From: Liolophura sinensis
Lineage: Eukaryota > Mollusca > Polyplacophora > Chitonida > Chitonidae
Assembly: GCF_032854445.1 (NCBI RefSeq)
Contig: NC_088295.1
Coordinates: forward strand, 62,107,249 to 62,171,248
DNA: 64,000 nucleotides
Direction: 5' to 3'
How positions within the stretch are numbered: position 1 is the first letter of the stretch; every line of letters starts with the position of its first letter. The position numbers and the translations under genes were made by a program. This document shows, piece by piece, positions 23,801 through 38,800 of the stretch. The notes beneath the pieces were generated by a model that made no database searches, was not told the origin of the DNA, and was given only the letters and a program-made list of their open reading frames with translations.

Positions 23801-26800
23801 TAGCACTGTCTGATTTAACGGCTGTTGGCGTGAAGAAAGCTTCAGAATCTTCTGGCTCGTCAATACTGGCATTCAGGGCTTTACCCGTGTTGGCAATTCG
23901 CACTTTTTCACTTTCTTTGATTTTCTGTTTGCTCTGAAACTTCCTCACAATATTGGACTTAGATTTCTTTTTCTCCGGTGAGCGTCTGTCATTTCGGATT
24001 TCTCTCTGTTCTTGGTTCTCCATTTCTTTTGCTTTGGGAGTTTCCTCTTGTTTGAGAATCTCACTTGTTAAACTTTCCTTCTCCTCTGGTACATGTTTTT
24101 GAGTGTCTGCAAGACCTGGTAATGCAAGAACATTGTCAATTTGGTCCTCTCCCTTTTCAATATTTGAGGTAGTACTACTTAAATCTGCTTGTTCATTTTT
24201 TAGCTCGTTTTCTGGTCCACTTTCTGGCTGATCCTCACCCAGGGCTTGACTAAGCGTCAGCTGATAATCTCGCAGCATGTCCTCATCTGGCTTTTCATCA
24301 TCGTCTTCATTATTCTGAAGGAACTGCTCATTATAAGCAAATTCAGCTGACAACGAACTGGGTGAGGATGGTCCCGAGTCACTTGTGGTAGACACAGCCA
24401 CGCTCGACTGAGGTGTCAAAGTCTTGCGGTTGCGCGTTCGCTTCTTTTTCCGCCTGCCTCGTGTTGTTACAAACTTGTCGTCTATGGTACGAAGGTTCTC
24501 TAATGATCCAGCATTGGCAACAACTGAGGCAGCACCAACATCGTCTGTCTCTTTATTCATAGCTTCTAAACTGTCCATTAGAGCTTTCATAGTGTCTTCA
24601 CCTGATCCTAGAGCGATAGTGTCATCATCTGACATCTGCATCACGCTATTTAACACGGCTCTCTCTGTGTCACTGTCAGCATCTGGGCTTGGAACCCCTT
24701 TCCTCCTGCTAGGGAGGAGCGCATGAACACCTCCTCTGACGAGTTCTTATCTTCTCCAGAGGCCATATAATCTCTATCTGTTGAGCTTGTGTCATGGCTG
24801 CCGTTGACCTTGACGTTTTGAAGGACGTTCTCCTCCTGCTCCTCCAAGTCACTGGTAGCAGACTCTTTCTCCTGATCCAGGTCCTGCAGGAGTTGTTCCA
24901 TGGCCCTGCTCACGGCAGACTTATCAAGATTCTCATCACTAGCCTCTTCGGTCGAGTCCTCCCTCGCTTCAGCCTTCCCTCTCCCTACTCTCTTGCCTTC
25001 ACTCAAACTATCGCTCTCGTCTTCCTCTGACAGCTGTGCGTAATTCTTCTTCTTGTGGCGCCGGTGTTTTGGCTTCTCTGGACTCTTGCTGCTGTCTCCT
25101 CTTGGCTTACCCTCATCTTTCATCTCTCCATTTTCCTCCTTTTCGCCTTCAGTCTCTGCTGCTTTGCCGTCTTTCTTTCCCATACCAAACATGCTCCAGG
25201 GGTCTAGACGGACGACCTCTGGGGCGGACACAAAGAAGCTTTCCCTGGCAGCTTTGAGGGCTGCGGGACTGGTGGGTGTGTTTACAGGGGAGGCCTCTCT
25301 GAATCCAGGGTCAACGTTTTCCTCACTATCTCTACCACGCTCCTCATTTCGACTTTCAGTCTCTGTCAGACTGCCTTCATCATCTTCATCCATAGAATCA
25401 TAATCTGATACTGAAAGTAAACCAAAAAATAGCCATTACGAATTATTTTTGTGATCAACCTAGTCAGATAAAAAAAAAATCTGAAAATTCTATGAAATGT
25501 TTCATTTGCAAACTGTTCATAATTCACAACACTGAGCTGAAATTCTTTTCCTGTTTCTGGACCATGAAGTGTCTACAGCACTAACTAGCGAATTGATGCA
25601 GCAATGTCCTTGTTTTCAAATCCCAACAAAGGGAGATAACCAAGTGAACAGTGAAATATGGTATAGGATGCAGGATATGGGCATATGCATGTCCCCCCAC
25701 AGTTGCTATCGAATGAAAATCGGAGTATCGTGTCTGACGTGGGATGAATGAAGATCCATAACATAAACAGGTCTGTACCTTCATCGGTGTCATCTTCCTC
25801 ATCAGATGACAGCTCTTCATCATCAATGTCCAGCAGGTTCTCCCTGGAATGACGCTTCTGCCAGGTGGCAGCCAGTTCCCTGGCACCTGAAATCTCATCA
25901 GCCATCACCTCGTCCTCCAAGTCTTCTTCTCCGCTGGACCTGATGTGAAGACAGACAGAGAGACGTCAGAAACACACACCACATGCACAAGTTAGTCATC
26001 TATCAACATGTGTAAATATGATATTCCACAACAAAACTGCTCTGATTTTAGATTATTGGTATGAGTGCGCATTACATTTGTAAAAATATGCAAGTAAGCT
26101 CTCAAATGTTACCTAAAGTTTCAGTAACATACAGTAAACTGATTCCAGTTTATATAATTATATTTGTTTTCCTCAACAAGGTGGGAAGTTTTCAATATTT
26201 AAAGTTTTCGCCTAACAATCACTTTCAAAGACAGAGCAACAATTGAAGAGTTTATCGCCATCTAACATGATAGAATATCTTATATCTCTCTGCACATTAT
26301 TTAGTCTTTCACCTTTAAATGTCAACCAGCAGAATTACATAGAGACAACAAATGCTGACTGCAAGATACACATATATCATACAAACATTCACACAGCTTT
26401 TCAATTAACGGTATATTATCTTAAGCAAGAATATGGCATACATACAGTAAAAACAGCTCAAATATAACACATTAGAAATTACAGCAAACTTTAAGTGAAA
26501 AACAAGTAAACGTACATGTAAGTCCAACAGACCAAACTACCACACTGACTACTGACAAACTACTTAAAACAAAACTTCAAGCATCAAATAAAACGGGCCC
26601 AGTGGTTATTGTGAACTGCCAGCATGACGACTCAGAAGCCTCACACCAAGGTGGTCTCTGGAAGTTTATACTGGCTTCCTCTTTGGTCGCATGTGGAAAG
26701 GTTCTCCAGCATCCTGCGGATGGTCTTGGGCTTCCTCCCACCACAATGCTGGCCACCATCATGTAAAGTGAAATATTCTTGAGAATGATGTAAACATCAA

Positions 26801-29800
26801 TCAAATAAATTGTTCAACACAGGTATGATGAATTCCTATCATCCTTTAATCTACTTCTCAGAATATTTGTCTACGTAGAAAAAAAATCAAAGCATTTCCA
26901 TGCATGAACAGCGTACAAATTTCTGAACAGTTATCAAAATATAACCAAATACACGAGAAATCAATATACATGTACTTCTGAGTTCATTTTTCAGTCTTGA
27001 AATTCCATTAAGTTCTTAGAAATTCCATAGAAATTCTTAAATTTTCCGAGAACAGCATGTAACATTATTTGTTAGAAAAATTCTGATCATCCGCAATGCA
27101 AAATTTAGAATGTATGTTTGCACACATTTGACTTTATAAGAGTCTCCAGAAGCTTGACGAATGGGTATCCAATGGTCTAACCATGTGTTCAATATTTACT
27201 GCTAGAAAGAATTCAGCCTTACTTTTACCACAGGACACTATTCCCATAGCTTAAATTATAATTTTGCATACATCAATACATAAAAACTGATTTCCAAAAT
27301 TTGTGCATGAAAATTCTGTATGACTGAAAGGACCGTACACAAATTAAATCAGAAAACAACTGCATCAAACACACAGAACCATGGTACAAAACATGTACAC
27401 GAATCATACCACTGATTCAGGATATGTGCCAGTTCCATTTGTGTTAACTCGTCGCTGCAATGGGGAAGTAAGAAGAGGACATACAGCTGTGAACCCCCAT
27501 ACAATCCTACCTGCTTCGTTTTAATAAACTCTGATTGTGATTAGCCATGTATGGTAAACTTATCAAAAGCAGAAATGTAATGTGTGCTTGGATGGAAAAA
27601 AATAAAAATGAAATAAATAAAAATAAAATACAAATAAAAAAAAATAAAAATAAAATAAATAAAAATTTAAAAATGAACATTTGGCAGATAAACAGCCACA
27701 CTTTAATTTATATATTACATTTTGAAGAGAACTTCAATTATTCAACACCTACACGCCTAATTATGCTTGACACAACAACCCGAACATTATATAGTATTTG
27801 CAGAAATGCGTGGAGCAGGAAGCATCTTGTATGGCAGGTACAGTTTGCCAGGTACCTTACAGCAGGAAGTTCTCTCCACAGGCCTCTGCTGCTTCCCCTT
27901 CCACCCCCACCCCTCCCCCCCCAAATTAATGCACAGGAAGTCTAGGTGAAACATACAGTGGAATATAAGAAGCCTGTTAGAAGAGGGCTAACTGTGAGCT
28001 TGTTGGAATACCACTTATCTGGTTTTGTGCAAAAACTCCAAATTCTCCTCTATAAACTTTCTTTCCTACAAACTTCAAATGATCATATATAGTTACACAT
28101 ACAGTCCTCATTTTTTATGCACAACTCACTCAGAATCAGACTCTTCCTCGCCTTCTTCCTCCCCTAGCAACAGGTCACATGAAATTGAGGAGCGAAGATT
28201 GTGCTCCGTCTGCTCCTCTTCAGTTTCTTCCTCTCCTTCTAGAGAGTTCTCAAACTCCACCCGCTCGGGTGTTCTCAAGGCTTGTGGGAATGGTTCTTCT
28301 GGGACGGTTAGACCTAAATTGAAACAAGTCAATGGAAAACATGAAAAATTAGTTTTCAGGTCTTGGAAATTTGTGAAATTGGTCTGGGAGGGGTGTGGAT
28401 AATGTGGTGTAGTTACAGGTTTGGATCATATCAAAGTGGTGCTGAAACTGAATCCTTTGTGTGATTTTTATATTTTTGGGGGGCATATTATTAAAGTGTT
28501 ATTAACTGGGATGACAGCAGTGTGAAATCTGTTCTTACCTCCGATTAACTGAGGTGGTGTTTTCTTTTCTACAGGAGACAGTTTTACAGCTGGACTGGAA
28601 TCAACTGTGTCTTTATCCTCAATATTTTCCTGAAATAAATCATCGATACAATTAATATTTGTTTGCACAAAATTTATCTCACACACACAAAAAACAAAAT
28701 AAAAAAATTTTAAAAAAAACCCGCATAAAAGACAAGTGTATACAAAAAGAATAAATGTAATTACACCCACTTCAAAACTTTCTGCTCCATTTAAAACTTT
28801 GTACTACTTAATGTTTAACTATTTAATGATGGAATAATCTGATCTGGAAAAACACAATAGACATCACTTCTTTCCATAGGGCAAATAATTTTACTACCTT
28901 AATATCATCTGCTTCTTCAAAATTACGCTTCCTTCTTGATCTTGACATCATCATTCCAAAGTGCCGGAAACAATAAAAGAGAGCTGAGAGAGAGAGAGAA
29001 AAAAAAAAACACAGATAACTCCAGCACACTTTTCAAATTCTGGCAAAGAGTAGGACTAGGCCTAATTTTCTTGCACATATAAATGTTACCGGTACTTTAA
29101 TATGTAATATTGATATATCACTTAATATAAATATTTTGAAAACCATCACTGCTGGAAATTTTTAAATACATCTTATTAACTTCATGAACGACCAAGTACC
29201 ATTTATCACAGACCATTTTTATTTTGAATGAAATTATCAGTAAACAAGATGTTGTGACATGTAGAATAGCAAGATGTAGTGAACAAAGCTGGGCAATATT
29301 CTATGTTACAGGCCTCAGGTGTTCAAAAATGTATTAAAATTAAATCTTAATACAAGTCTTAAACTAATTTAAAGCAACCAGCAGTGTAGTCCGGGCTTAC
29401 GTTAATACCGAGTTCAAGACCTCCTCTCCCCTGGTATTTTTTTGTGTCAGTACACAAAAGTTTCACAGTATGAAACTTGTAAAGTCCTGTCTCTTGCACA
29501 CTTACGTTCACCCGCTGGTGATTTCTCAAAAGAGTAGTTGCCGAGTCTGAGTGAGACTGCACAGTAGGCACACTTCAGACATCCCCTGTGGAAGAAAAGG
29601 CCCTCGGCACTCATCCTTTCCATCAGGTACACTCTCTTCTTACAGAACACACAAAACTCACTGGCTGGCTGGGCTGCCATCAGGGGCTGTGGGGTGGAGC
29701 GACCGTTCTGAAACACAAGTCATTAAATATTGGATGTTTATCAAATCATGAGGATGAAAATCAAAAATATAAAGGCAAATGGAAATGATTCACTTAACAA

Positions 29801-32800
29801 ATCCATCTTTTTTTACATTCCTTTATCATTTATGGCCTTTTTTTTCATATATTACACCATTACAATATCCAGAAACACTTTAACATCCATACTCCAAACA
29901 GTGGTGTTATAGTCCACATAATAAGTGAATATCACTTAATTATTTGACTGGTTTTTAACATCACAATAAAGAACACCTCAAAGAATGTTTCTTCTTGACA
30001 TGAAGCCGAGTGATTATTTCAATTTTTCATTTAGATTTAATGAAGTAAGAAAATTTCACTAATATGATGGTCTTCAAGTTTTATGTGGATGGAAGAATCG
30101 TAAGTGCCTGGAAAAACCTCCGGCCTTCCTCAGGTACCTGACAAACATCCTTGCTTAAAGATGCATCCGATCCGGCAAGAGCTGGATCTGAATCTCCAGC
30201 CTCGGAGGTCAAAGATAGTTTATACCGTGAAAAAAATATGCTGGACAAAAATATTTACCACACGTTTGCCTGAGTCAACATTATTGAGATCATGTCCACG
30301 GAATTTGGAGACCAGCAGTTCTCCCATTTGTTTGACGCTGACATTTCCCTGAACGTCTTTGTTTGCCGGCCGTTTAATGGCATCGTCCAGCTTGTTCCCT
30401 AACACCAGCTTGTTCCTCAACTCCTCCATCGGGACCTTGTTGTAGCCAGTGAGCATTACGTCATTCTGGAAATGGAAAAGTGCATGCCACTGTACAAAAA
30501 TCACATCTCAATAGGGCTGCATGATTTTGAATCCCCCGAGAGATGGCACTAGTGTGAAGCAGACCCTTGAGCCCTTATTATGACCAAAAATGATTACATA
30601 GCAATGTTTACAATGATGTTTGTCTATATTATGATGTGATAATGATGAACTGGGAAACCTTTGATATCACTAAACCAGCGTCAACATCCGAGTGCTGGGT
30701 GTCTGATGTGTCCCCATTCTTTAAATCTTACATCCTCACGCCATACCTGACAAGTTAAAATATTTCACTTATATGACAAAACGTTACGGGCAAAGTAAAC
30801 TGACCTTAGCCCCAAATCCTCAATCCTTACCTCTTTCTCTTCACGATACCTCTTGCTGCCAAATGTAGGTGTGTTACTGTCTGTGACATCATCTTTGTCT
30901 TTTCTCTGCAGAAAAACAACAGTATGTTAATTACTACCAATGAACAAGCACAGCACATCCCCAATTTAACATCCTCTTCATGTTATTGTGCTTTACGGCT
31001 ACAGGCCTGCAAAACTTCAGGTCAATATATGCAGAACTTTTGAGGAACTACACCGAACATTTACTTAAACATTGATTGTAATACACAATACATCAGGTTG
31101 TGAATTCTGTAATTTATGATATTTAACATGCACAAAGCGAATCAACGACGAAAATCTCCCGCATGTTATTGTGCTCTAGATGCATGGCATGTGTGTAAAA
31201 CACGAGCTCAATACATGCAGTACTTTTTAAGATACAACCCCTAACATTTTGTTTCACATTGCTTTCCCTGGTACTGGATGCTGACGCCCATGCTCAGGTA
31301 TGACATAAGCTACACTTGTACTTATTACAGGCTAGCTAAAAACTGGTGTAACTTGATTAGTTTTACCTTCTTTGCTTTGGAAAATCTGTTACTGAGCCTA
31401 TTGAGTAGAGACACCTTTCTGGTGGGTGATTTTGTGCCTAGGCCTGTACCCTCATCCAATATGGCGGGCTTGGGAATGTCAGCTGAAAGAGAAAGGGAGC
31501 AGATGTTAATACTTTTGAACAGTACAGCTTTCAACATGTGTACAACATTTGGTTTTCCAGTTAAGCCAGAACAAAGTGATTACCTCATAATAACAATCAC
31601 TTTTTTACATCACTGCAGAGCTACATATGCCATGAGGGTTCACGTATTTATGTATTCATTTATTTGATTGGTGTTTTACCCCATACTCAAGAATATTTCA
31701 CTTATACGACAGCAGCTGTATTAAATCAAACACACCAAAATACTACCAAACTTTTATGGTTGCTCACACCAGAACTATTAGTGAATATAATTCAGATGAT
31801 TCAAGTAAATAATTAAGTCTTGTTTCATGTGTAGAACCTCTGGCTAAATTGGATTTATTTGTTTATTTATTTGACTGGTGTTTTACGCCATAGTCAATTA
31901 TATTTCACTTATATGACGGCGGCCAGCATTGTGGTGGGAGGAAACCGGGCAGAGCCTAGGGTAAACCCACGACCATAAACAGGTTGCTGGAAGACCTTCC
32001 CATTTACGGCCGGAGAGAAAGCCAACATGAGCTGGACTTGAACTCACAGCGACCGCACTGGTGAGAGGCTTCTGGGTCATTTCTCTGCGCTAGCACGCTA
32101 ACCAACTGAGACACGGAGGTTACAGGGCTAAATTAGAAATTGTGCCTTAAGTAACGTGTACACCAAAATGATCTTGAAAAAATATTCAAAGTGGAAATAT
32201 ACACAAGCACAAATTAAATATTAAAATTTGTCCACACATGAAGTGTCATAAGCTAATAGTACTAATACACATGTGGACAGCTTTCTACAGATACTGTGTA
32301 TACCAGAAAAATTGGTATACACCAAGGTAAATTTTGGTGTATACACTCTACAAATCTGGTAAAGAAGCTAGGGTGACTGCATAAGAAACTGTAGAACTAT
32401 AAGAAAGGTGTTCACAGGAGAATAGAATGAAATCAATTTGAATTTGTGCATGAAGTCCACAAAACAGGGAAATGGTAAAATCGCCAGAGGAACCCAATAC
32501 CCTTCTTGTTCTCTTACAACGTAGGTAGGCATGTGCATAAAAACTGTAGCCCTACATGAAACTTGATTACAAGTATACAACAAATTGTTGCCCTGCATAG
32601 AGGTTTTATTTCTAGAGAAATCATGTTTACTACAGAAAACAAACTGAAGTCTATAACTGGCAAATTTTTGAACTGAAAGTCTATCAATTAAAAACAATAA
32701 AAAAACATACACAAAGCCTATAAAATTAAAACCCATAAAACAGTTTAACCTTCCATCATTAGGACCGTTCTTGTACACAGGCGAAAAGAAATATAAAAAA

Positions 32801-35800
32801 AAAACAAAAAAAAACATAACTTCCTATCTCTGTATGTTGGAGATCCCACATGATGACCATTATACAGGAGTTAACAAAAAAGTTTAACCTGCCATCCGAG
32901 TTTGTGCATTTACGCACCATACCTTACACTAGAGAGCTAAACACAAAAGCTATACATGTAAAGGAGCTAAAAGAAAAAGCTTAACCTTCAATCCATGTAT
33001 GTGAACCCACTATACAGGAGGTAAAAAAAAAAAAAAAGCTTAACTGGACACCGACACCAACGCTTATCCCCCCTCTCACAATACCTCGCCTCACTTCATA
33101 CAGGCAAGCTAAAAAAGACTTGATTTTCCCGTAAAACAACAGAGAGTTAGTTTTCCTGTACATACAGATGTGGCAACCAGACTTACGTAATGGCAGATTT
33201 TCTTTCTTGAGGACATCGTAGAGTTGAGAAAGGTACGAGACCATGGTGAGCTTGTCGGGGACTTCACATTTGGCCATGTCTTCTCCGGACATCACAGGCT
33301 GAACACCCAGTTCCTTCTGGGCTACATCAAATGCCTACAAAGCCAACAGAAGATCAGATGAGGTTTACGGGATTAGCAGATAAAAAATTACCACTTACCT
33401 TCAACCTTTTAAACCACCTCAACAACCATTATTTTCAAACATTCTGAGAGAACTATGGGGTTTAGAGAAATAATTTGCACAGTTTTATGAAGCTTACATT
33501 TTTATTGACACAGACAAATTTTTAGCATCATTTTCAAAATAACTGTACACATAAATTCCACAGAAAAAAAAACGCTTTAGTGGTTGCAAAGGCTGAAGAT
33601 TTACAGTAACTGTCCTGCTATATGAAAAGTAGTGCAAATCATGTGCAGATAATCACATCAATTTTTAGCCGGGTCATTCTTTAATGAAAATATTTCTTGA
33701 AATCATAGCAAATTTATTGTATGTGCAAACAGATACAAAAGTAGAGAATTCATGGAGATGCTGAGGCTAACCACCTAATCATCCGATTTCTCCTAGATTC
33801 CTTTCAGGTGAGAGAGACGGCCATATCTGACATATTCAAAGCCTACCATGTACAACTGAGTGGTTCTTAGGCATCAACTTAGATACATCAAGACTGACAA
33901 AGAATCATACATGTAGATCTGCAGAAAAGATCATTCAGTTACATAAAAATCCCCAAAATATCAGCTCTAAACACATCCAACGCTATGCAAATCAAGGGAG
34001 ACAACTCATGAATGCCACATTTCAAAGTATACATGTAAACTGTTTAAAATCAGAGAAGACTGAACTTACCAACTGATTGTTTTCTGCTATGTTTTCAGCT
34101 GCAAGACTTTTGAAGTCACTGGGAATAAAAAAAAAGCATATATTTACCATACAAGTATAAACCATATGTATGCATTTAGCTTCTGAGTGATAACCTGAAA
34201 TCTTCCAACTTACTAAGCTGGTAAGCAAACTAACAAAGAATATGTAATGCTATTCTGACCATGACTGCATTGGATCATAAGGACACAGCTAAAATTCATA
34301 GAAAAACCACCAATATATACCAAATTTTATTAAGCATGTAACTTTCTGTGGCTACACAAAGTGTCTAGTACCTATATTTATCATAAACTTATTAGTGTGA
34401 ATCACCCCACTATGTAAGAAAAGAAGGCTCAATACTTTTTAAACACTTACATCAACTCTGGTCTGAATATATGTATAAGAGCACAGAGGGCCAGCCCACT
34501 CTTCCAGGAGGCCGTGAAGTCAGTCACGTGAACACTGTAATACTTTCCAGAGTTTAACAAGTTCTGGCACCAACGCAACAGCGTGTAACTATCAATGAAA
34601 TCTTCTGAAAAGTTGAAAAAGATTTAAACTTACGCCATACTCAAAAAAATACTTCACCTGCACAATGGCAGTCAGCATTATGATGGAAGGAAAACCGTGA
34701 CTATCTGACCTTCTCATGTACGACCAGAGAGAAAGCCAACATAAGCTGGACTGGAAGTCACAGCGCATTGGTGAGAGGCTCCTGGCTGATGTGCTAGCAC
34801 ACTAAACCCTAAGCCACTTAGGCCCCTTTCAGAGTTTTTGAGATGGAAGATTAAAATCTATATGTATACAATCTGTTGTAAAGTCAATACATCCAAACTG
34901 CCTGTATAAATATGCTGACAATCATAAAATACACTGTCTGAGGCATTGTATAAATATGCTGAAAGACACATGAATTTTTCTCGCGACAAACAGACACAGT
35001 TAAAAATTATGTTCATTGAAATAGTGTGAAATACAATGCTGCCTCAATGGAACATCATGCTAAAGATGCTGACTCTGACATCCGGCACAGAATGCTGACA
35101 CTAGCAATCATAGAGACAGACCATCACTAATCGCCTTGCACTGTACACGGCGTGAGAAAGTATTAAGACTGACCATTTACACAGGCACATCCCAACTTCG
35201 GACTGAATATTTCACTCTATTCCAAGAGCCATTTTTTCTCACCATTTCTAGCTCTCTTAGTTGGCAGCTCAAACACCTCATCTTTTGAAGACGCATCACC
35301 TGAATCGTACAAATGACGCATTTGCTCTGGCTTGAAGAATTTTGAATTTAAATTAGGATATCTGAAAAATAAAAAGAAACAAATAAAGAATTGCCAGAAT
35401 ATATAATCAGCTTATCTCTCTACCTTAACACAAGTATGTATTAAAACAGGAAAAGAAAAACAAAACTAATAAACTTAAAACCAGCATGGAACAAATACAT
35501 GTACATGCACCGGGATTTAGATGTTACTTCAATGCAGTATATTAACAGACTACTCAGTATGTTCATTTCCTTACCTTGTGTTGGGATCTATGCTGTAATC
35601 ATGGAAGTTTTTGTGCAGGTTTTCTGGTGTTGTTTGTGACAGAAGCAGGAATATGCTCTCCCTCTCTGCTAACACTTGCAATGGGGTGGCTTTCCCCGAG
35701 GCAAAGCTGCGGATCATCCAGGCAGCGTCAAACGCTCCCAGAAACCCCCGCGCACACCCAGTACCCGTCGGCCAGAATGGCTACAATCACACGTATACAT

Positions 35801-38800
35801 ACATTTACATGTGTATAATAAGTCTTATACAGACTAATATTTATTTATTTGAATGGTGCTAATTCTGTTATCAAGAAAAAATAAATAAAAACTTTCAAAA
35901 TTTGTTTGATGTTCACTGATTAGAAATAATCATGTCCTTTTGCTTGTCTTAAGTTTAATTTAGTTTAGAATTCATTTATTTCAGTGGTGCTTTATCCCAC
36001 ACTCATAAATATGTCACTTGAGTGAAATCAGCTTTAATACTGGCAGTGCACCGTATGGTATATGTGGTAACTAGCACATGTGTACACCTGTTAGGATCAG
36101 GAGTTGCAAATGTATTACATAACGCCTTATTACTATGCAAACTGATTTCAATGAATATGTGCACTGGGCTTTACCAACATTCAAGCCTATGGTTTGTATC
36201 AAAACTTAATATGCCAGGCTGTGCAGTGTTAAAGAGAACAGTCACAAGTTTATTGGTAAATTATGATCTGCCCACCTCCAGTGCACTGTTAAGAGAACAG
36301 TCACAAGTTTACTAGTAAATCATGATCTGCCCACCTCCAGTGCACTGTTAAGAGAAGTGTCACAAGTTTATTGGTAAATCATGATCTGCCCACCTCCAGT
36401 GCACTGTTAAGAGAACAGTCAAAAGTTTACTAGTAAATCATGATCTGCCCACCTCCAGTGCACTGTTAAGAGAACAGTCAAAAGTTTATTGGTAAATCAT
36501 GATCTGCCCACCTCCAGTGCACTGTTAAGAGAACAGTCACAAGTTTATTGGTAAATCATGATCTGCCCACCTCCAATGCACTGTTAAGAGAACAGTCACA
36601 AGTTTACTAGTAAATCATGATCTGCCCACCTCCAGTGCACTGTTAAGAGAACAGTCACAAGTTTATTGGTAAATCATGATCTGCCCACCTCCAGTGCACT
36701 GTTAAGAGAACAGTCAAAAGTTTATTGGTAAATCATGATCTCCCCACCTCCAGTGCACTGTTAAGAGAACAGTCATAAGTTTACTAGTAAATCATGATCT
36801 GCCCACCTCCAGTGCACTGTTAAGAAAACAGTCAAAAGTTTATTGGTAAATCATGATCTGCCCACCTCCAGTGCACTGTTAAGAGAACAGTCACAAGTTT
36901 ATTGGTAAATCATGATCTGCCCACCTCCAGTGCACTGTTAAGAGAACAGTCAAAAGTTTACTAGTAAATCATGATCTGCCCACCTCCAGTGCACTGTTAA
37001 GAGAACAGTCACAAGTTTATTGGTAAATTATGATCTGCCCACCTCCAGTGCACTGTTAAGAGAACAGTCACAAGTTTACTAGTAAATCATGATCTGCCCA
37101 ACTCCAGTGCACTGTTAAGAGAACAGTCACAAGTTTACTAGTAAATCATGATCTGCCCACCTCCAGTGCACTGTTAAGAGAACAGTCACAAGTTTATTGG
37201 TAAATCATGATCTGCCCACCTCCAGTGCACTGTTAAGAGAACAGTCAAAAGTTTATTGGTAAATCATGATCTGCCCACCTAGAGTGCATTGTTAAGAGAA
37301 CAGTCAAAAGTTTACTAGTAAATCATGGTCTGCCCACCTCCAGTGCACTGTTAAGAGAACAGTCAAAAGTTTACTAGTAAATCATGATCTGCCCACCTCC
37401 AGTGCACTGTTAAGAGAACAGTCACAAGTTTATTGGTAAATCATGATCTCCCCACCTCCAGAGCACTGTTAAGAGAACAGTCACAAGTTTATTGGTAAAT
37501 CATGATCTGCCCACCTCCAGTGCACTGTTAAGAGAAGTGTCACAAGTTTATTGGTAAATCATGATCTGCCCACCTAGAGTGCATTGTTAAGAGGACAGTC
37601 ACAAGTTAATTGGTAAATCATGATCTGCCCACCTCCAGTGCATTGTTAAGAGAAGTGTCACAAGTTTACTAGTAAATCATGATCTGCCCACCTCCGGTAC
37701 ACTGTTAAGTGAACAGTCACAAGTTTATTGGTAAATCATGATCTCCCCACCTCCAGTACACTGTTAAGAGAACAGTCACAAGTTCATTGGTAAATCATGA
37801 TCTCCCCACCTCCAGTGCACTGTTAAGAGAACAGTCAAAAGTTTATTGGTAAATTATGATCTGCCAACCTCCAGTAAACTGTCGCCCACCAGCCCCATCA
37901 ACAATGTATGACCATTCCTTTCTATAATGCGGGATGCATTGTGAGAGGCAAACATGGAGGTAAAGTCAAACATGGCTACATCAGGCTGGCCGTAGTGATT
38001 GATGGCGTACTCCGGATTTGGCAGCATGTGATTGGTGGAGAAATCTGCAGCTTCTCGAGCATAGTTGAGCAAGGCATCCTGATCGACATTCTCTTTGGAG
38101 AGCAGCTGGACAGTGTCATTGTAGTCCTGAAGAAAAAATCCATTCAGAAATCAATCATTTTGGTGATAGCAATTCGCAAAAGCACAGTCTAATACCTCAG
38201 CCTCTTCGCACATGAAAGAATAACTTTTAGTGCAATTTATGTACATTTTTAATTTGACGTTGCAGACAAAACTATATTGGTTGGATTGTTAGTTTCAAAG
38301 CTTCACAAAAAGTAACATTTTATCAGTCAACACAGAAGAATAGGCTTGAATAAACACCTTGCAAACATGTGAAAAAGTTAAGAATTACAGTCGTCTTAAA
38401 GTGAACTACAAATCAGTGCAATATATGAAGTGGTTTGTTTGTATTTTACACCTCCAGGTTTTTAACTATCAGAGTTAACAAGCACAAATCTTCGGACATA
38501 AACTGTATAATATTATGTCAAACTTCTCAAGTAAAGTATTTTTACTTTGCTTCTTTACTTCCATTATGTAAAAGAATATAAGAGTGTTCCTTCAGTCGGC
38601 TGGTTTCAACCAAGTACTGAGCTAGATGTAGTGTTCTTAAAAACCACGGCAGTTTGGAACGTTCAGCCAACACAAACTAATGGTATGAACTGCAGCAGTT
38701 CAGAGCCTTCAGCCAAAATGAACTGATGGTCCGAACTAAAGTTTTTCGGAACCTTCAGGAAACAGAAACTAATGGCCCGAACTAAAGCTTTTCGGAACCT

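Noticed and set aside
22915-25403. Several plus-strand ORFs of 70-116 codons opposite MICAL exon 22
   Set aside because: They are low-complexity mirror readings of the serine- and lysine-rich exon; no start context, splice structure or domain.
31853-32121. A/B-box containing segments that could be taken for tRNA genes (also at 40.4, 52.4 and 63.7 kb)
   Set aside because: They are SINE heads: no complete cloverleaf or acceptor stem, and each is followed by the common SINE core.
32368-32817. 149-codon minus-strand ORF in MICAL intron 12
   Set aside because: Phenylalanine-rich AT-rich translation without domain, and it begins in a poly-A/T tract; MICAL phases are complete without it.
36226-37869. 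Regularly spaced repeats resembling a CRISPR array
   Set aside because: Units are contiguous with no unique spacers, the host is a eukaryote, and the array derives from an exon-intron boundary.
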